64,000 nucleotides of DNA, taken from NCBI RefSeq assembly GCF_000090795.2, contig NW_003546392.1:88173-152172 (forward strand), read 5' to 3'. Position numbers and translations under genes: made by a program. Below the pieces are notes generated by a model. It was not told the origin of the DNA. It did not search any database and saw only the letters and a program-made list of their open reading frames with translations. This document shows, piece by piece, positions 63,977-64,000 of this stretch (position 1 is the stretch's first letter; every line of letters starts with the position of its first letter). This stretch comes from Amphimedon queenslandica (lineage: Eukaryota; Porifera; Demospongiae; Haplosclerida; Niphatidae).

Positions 63977-64000
63977 CTACAAATAAATAAATAAATAATA

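Overview
The window reads as nuclear DNA of an early-branching animal, most likely a demosponge and probably Amphimedon queenslandica. The reasons are a compact AT-rich layout, introns mostly about 50-90 bp with GT..AG ends, genes separated by a few hundred bases, and a plainly metazoan gene set (Musashi, GIT, eIF4E-transporter, SIRT1, TRAF, death-fold proteins). The species name is an inference. The sequence has one assembly gap of 863 N (35212-36074).

Left third (1-24.7 kb): an intact PRPF8 gene (334-11993), then a divergent eIF4E-transporter/EIF4ENIF1 homologue (12452-16150), a small LLP homologue on the minus strand (16640-16992) head-to-head with a GIT-type ArfGAP (17190-21159), a doubtful small Cys/His gene (21532-21788, minus), a KMT5A/PR-Set7 histone H4K20 methyltransferase (22115-23380), and neuferricin/CYB5D2 (23577-24684, minus).

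Middle (24.7-46 kb): TRMT44 tRNA methyltransferase (24727-29624) starts only 42 bp from CYB5D2 on the opposite strand. It is followed by a Musashi-family RNA-binding gene (30178-34158), a gap-containing hAT-type DNA transposon with 8-bp target duplications (34847-36343), an intronless F-box gene with two apparent frame changes (36519-38521), a VARP/ANKRD27-like VPS9 protein without ankyrin repeats (38785-41584), and two adjacent minus-strand innate-immunity-type genes: CARD-like plus death domain (41822-43255) and RING/TRAF-zinc-finger/coiled-coil/MATH TRAF (43710-46147).

Right third (46-64 kb): a large TTC28 homologue with TPR array and CHAT domain (46371-53612, minus), two tandem genes for small four-helix membrane proteins of a family I do not recognise (54186-55050 and 55370-56425), SIRT1 (56605-59372) with an intron made of a 34-bp minisatellite, an EFCAB6-like multi-EF-hand gene (59538-63766, minus), and the last exon of another minus-strand gene (63880-63976).

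Repeats: a roughly 178-186 bp monomer family recurs in both orientations in the introns of at least seven genes and in one intergenic stretch. Two short inverted-repeat element families are each present twice. (TTA)n and (TTTA)n tracts sit on the sense strand just upstream of many 3' splice sites. No gene system clearly new to science is proven here. The best candidates for new biology are the tandem four-helix membrane genes, the CARD-like/death-domain plus TRAF neighbourhood, the stop-free minisatellite introns, and the dispersed intronic monomer family.
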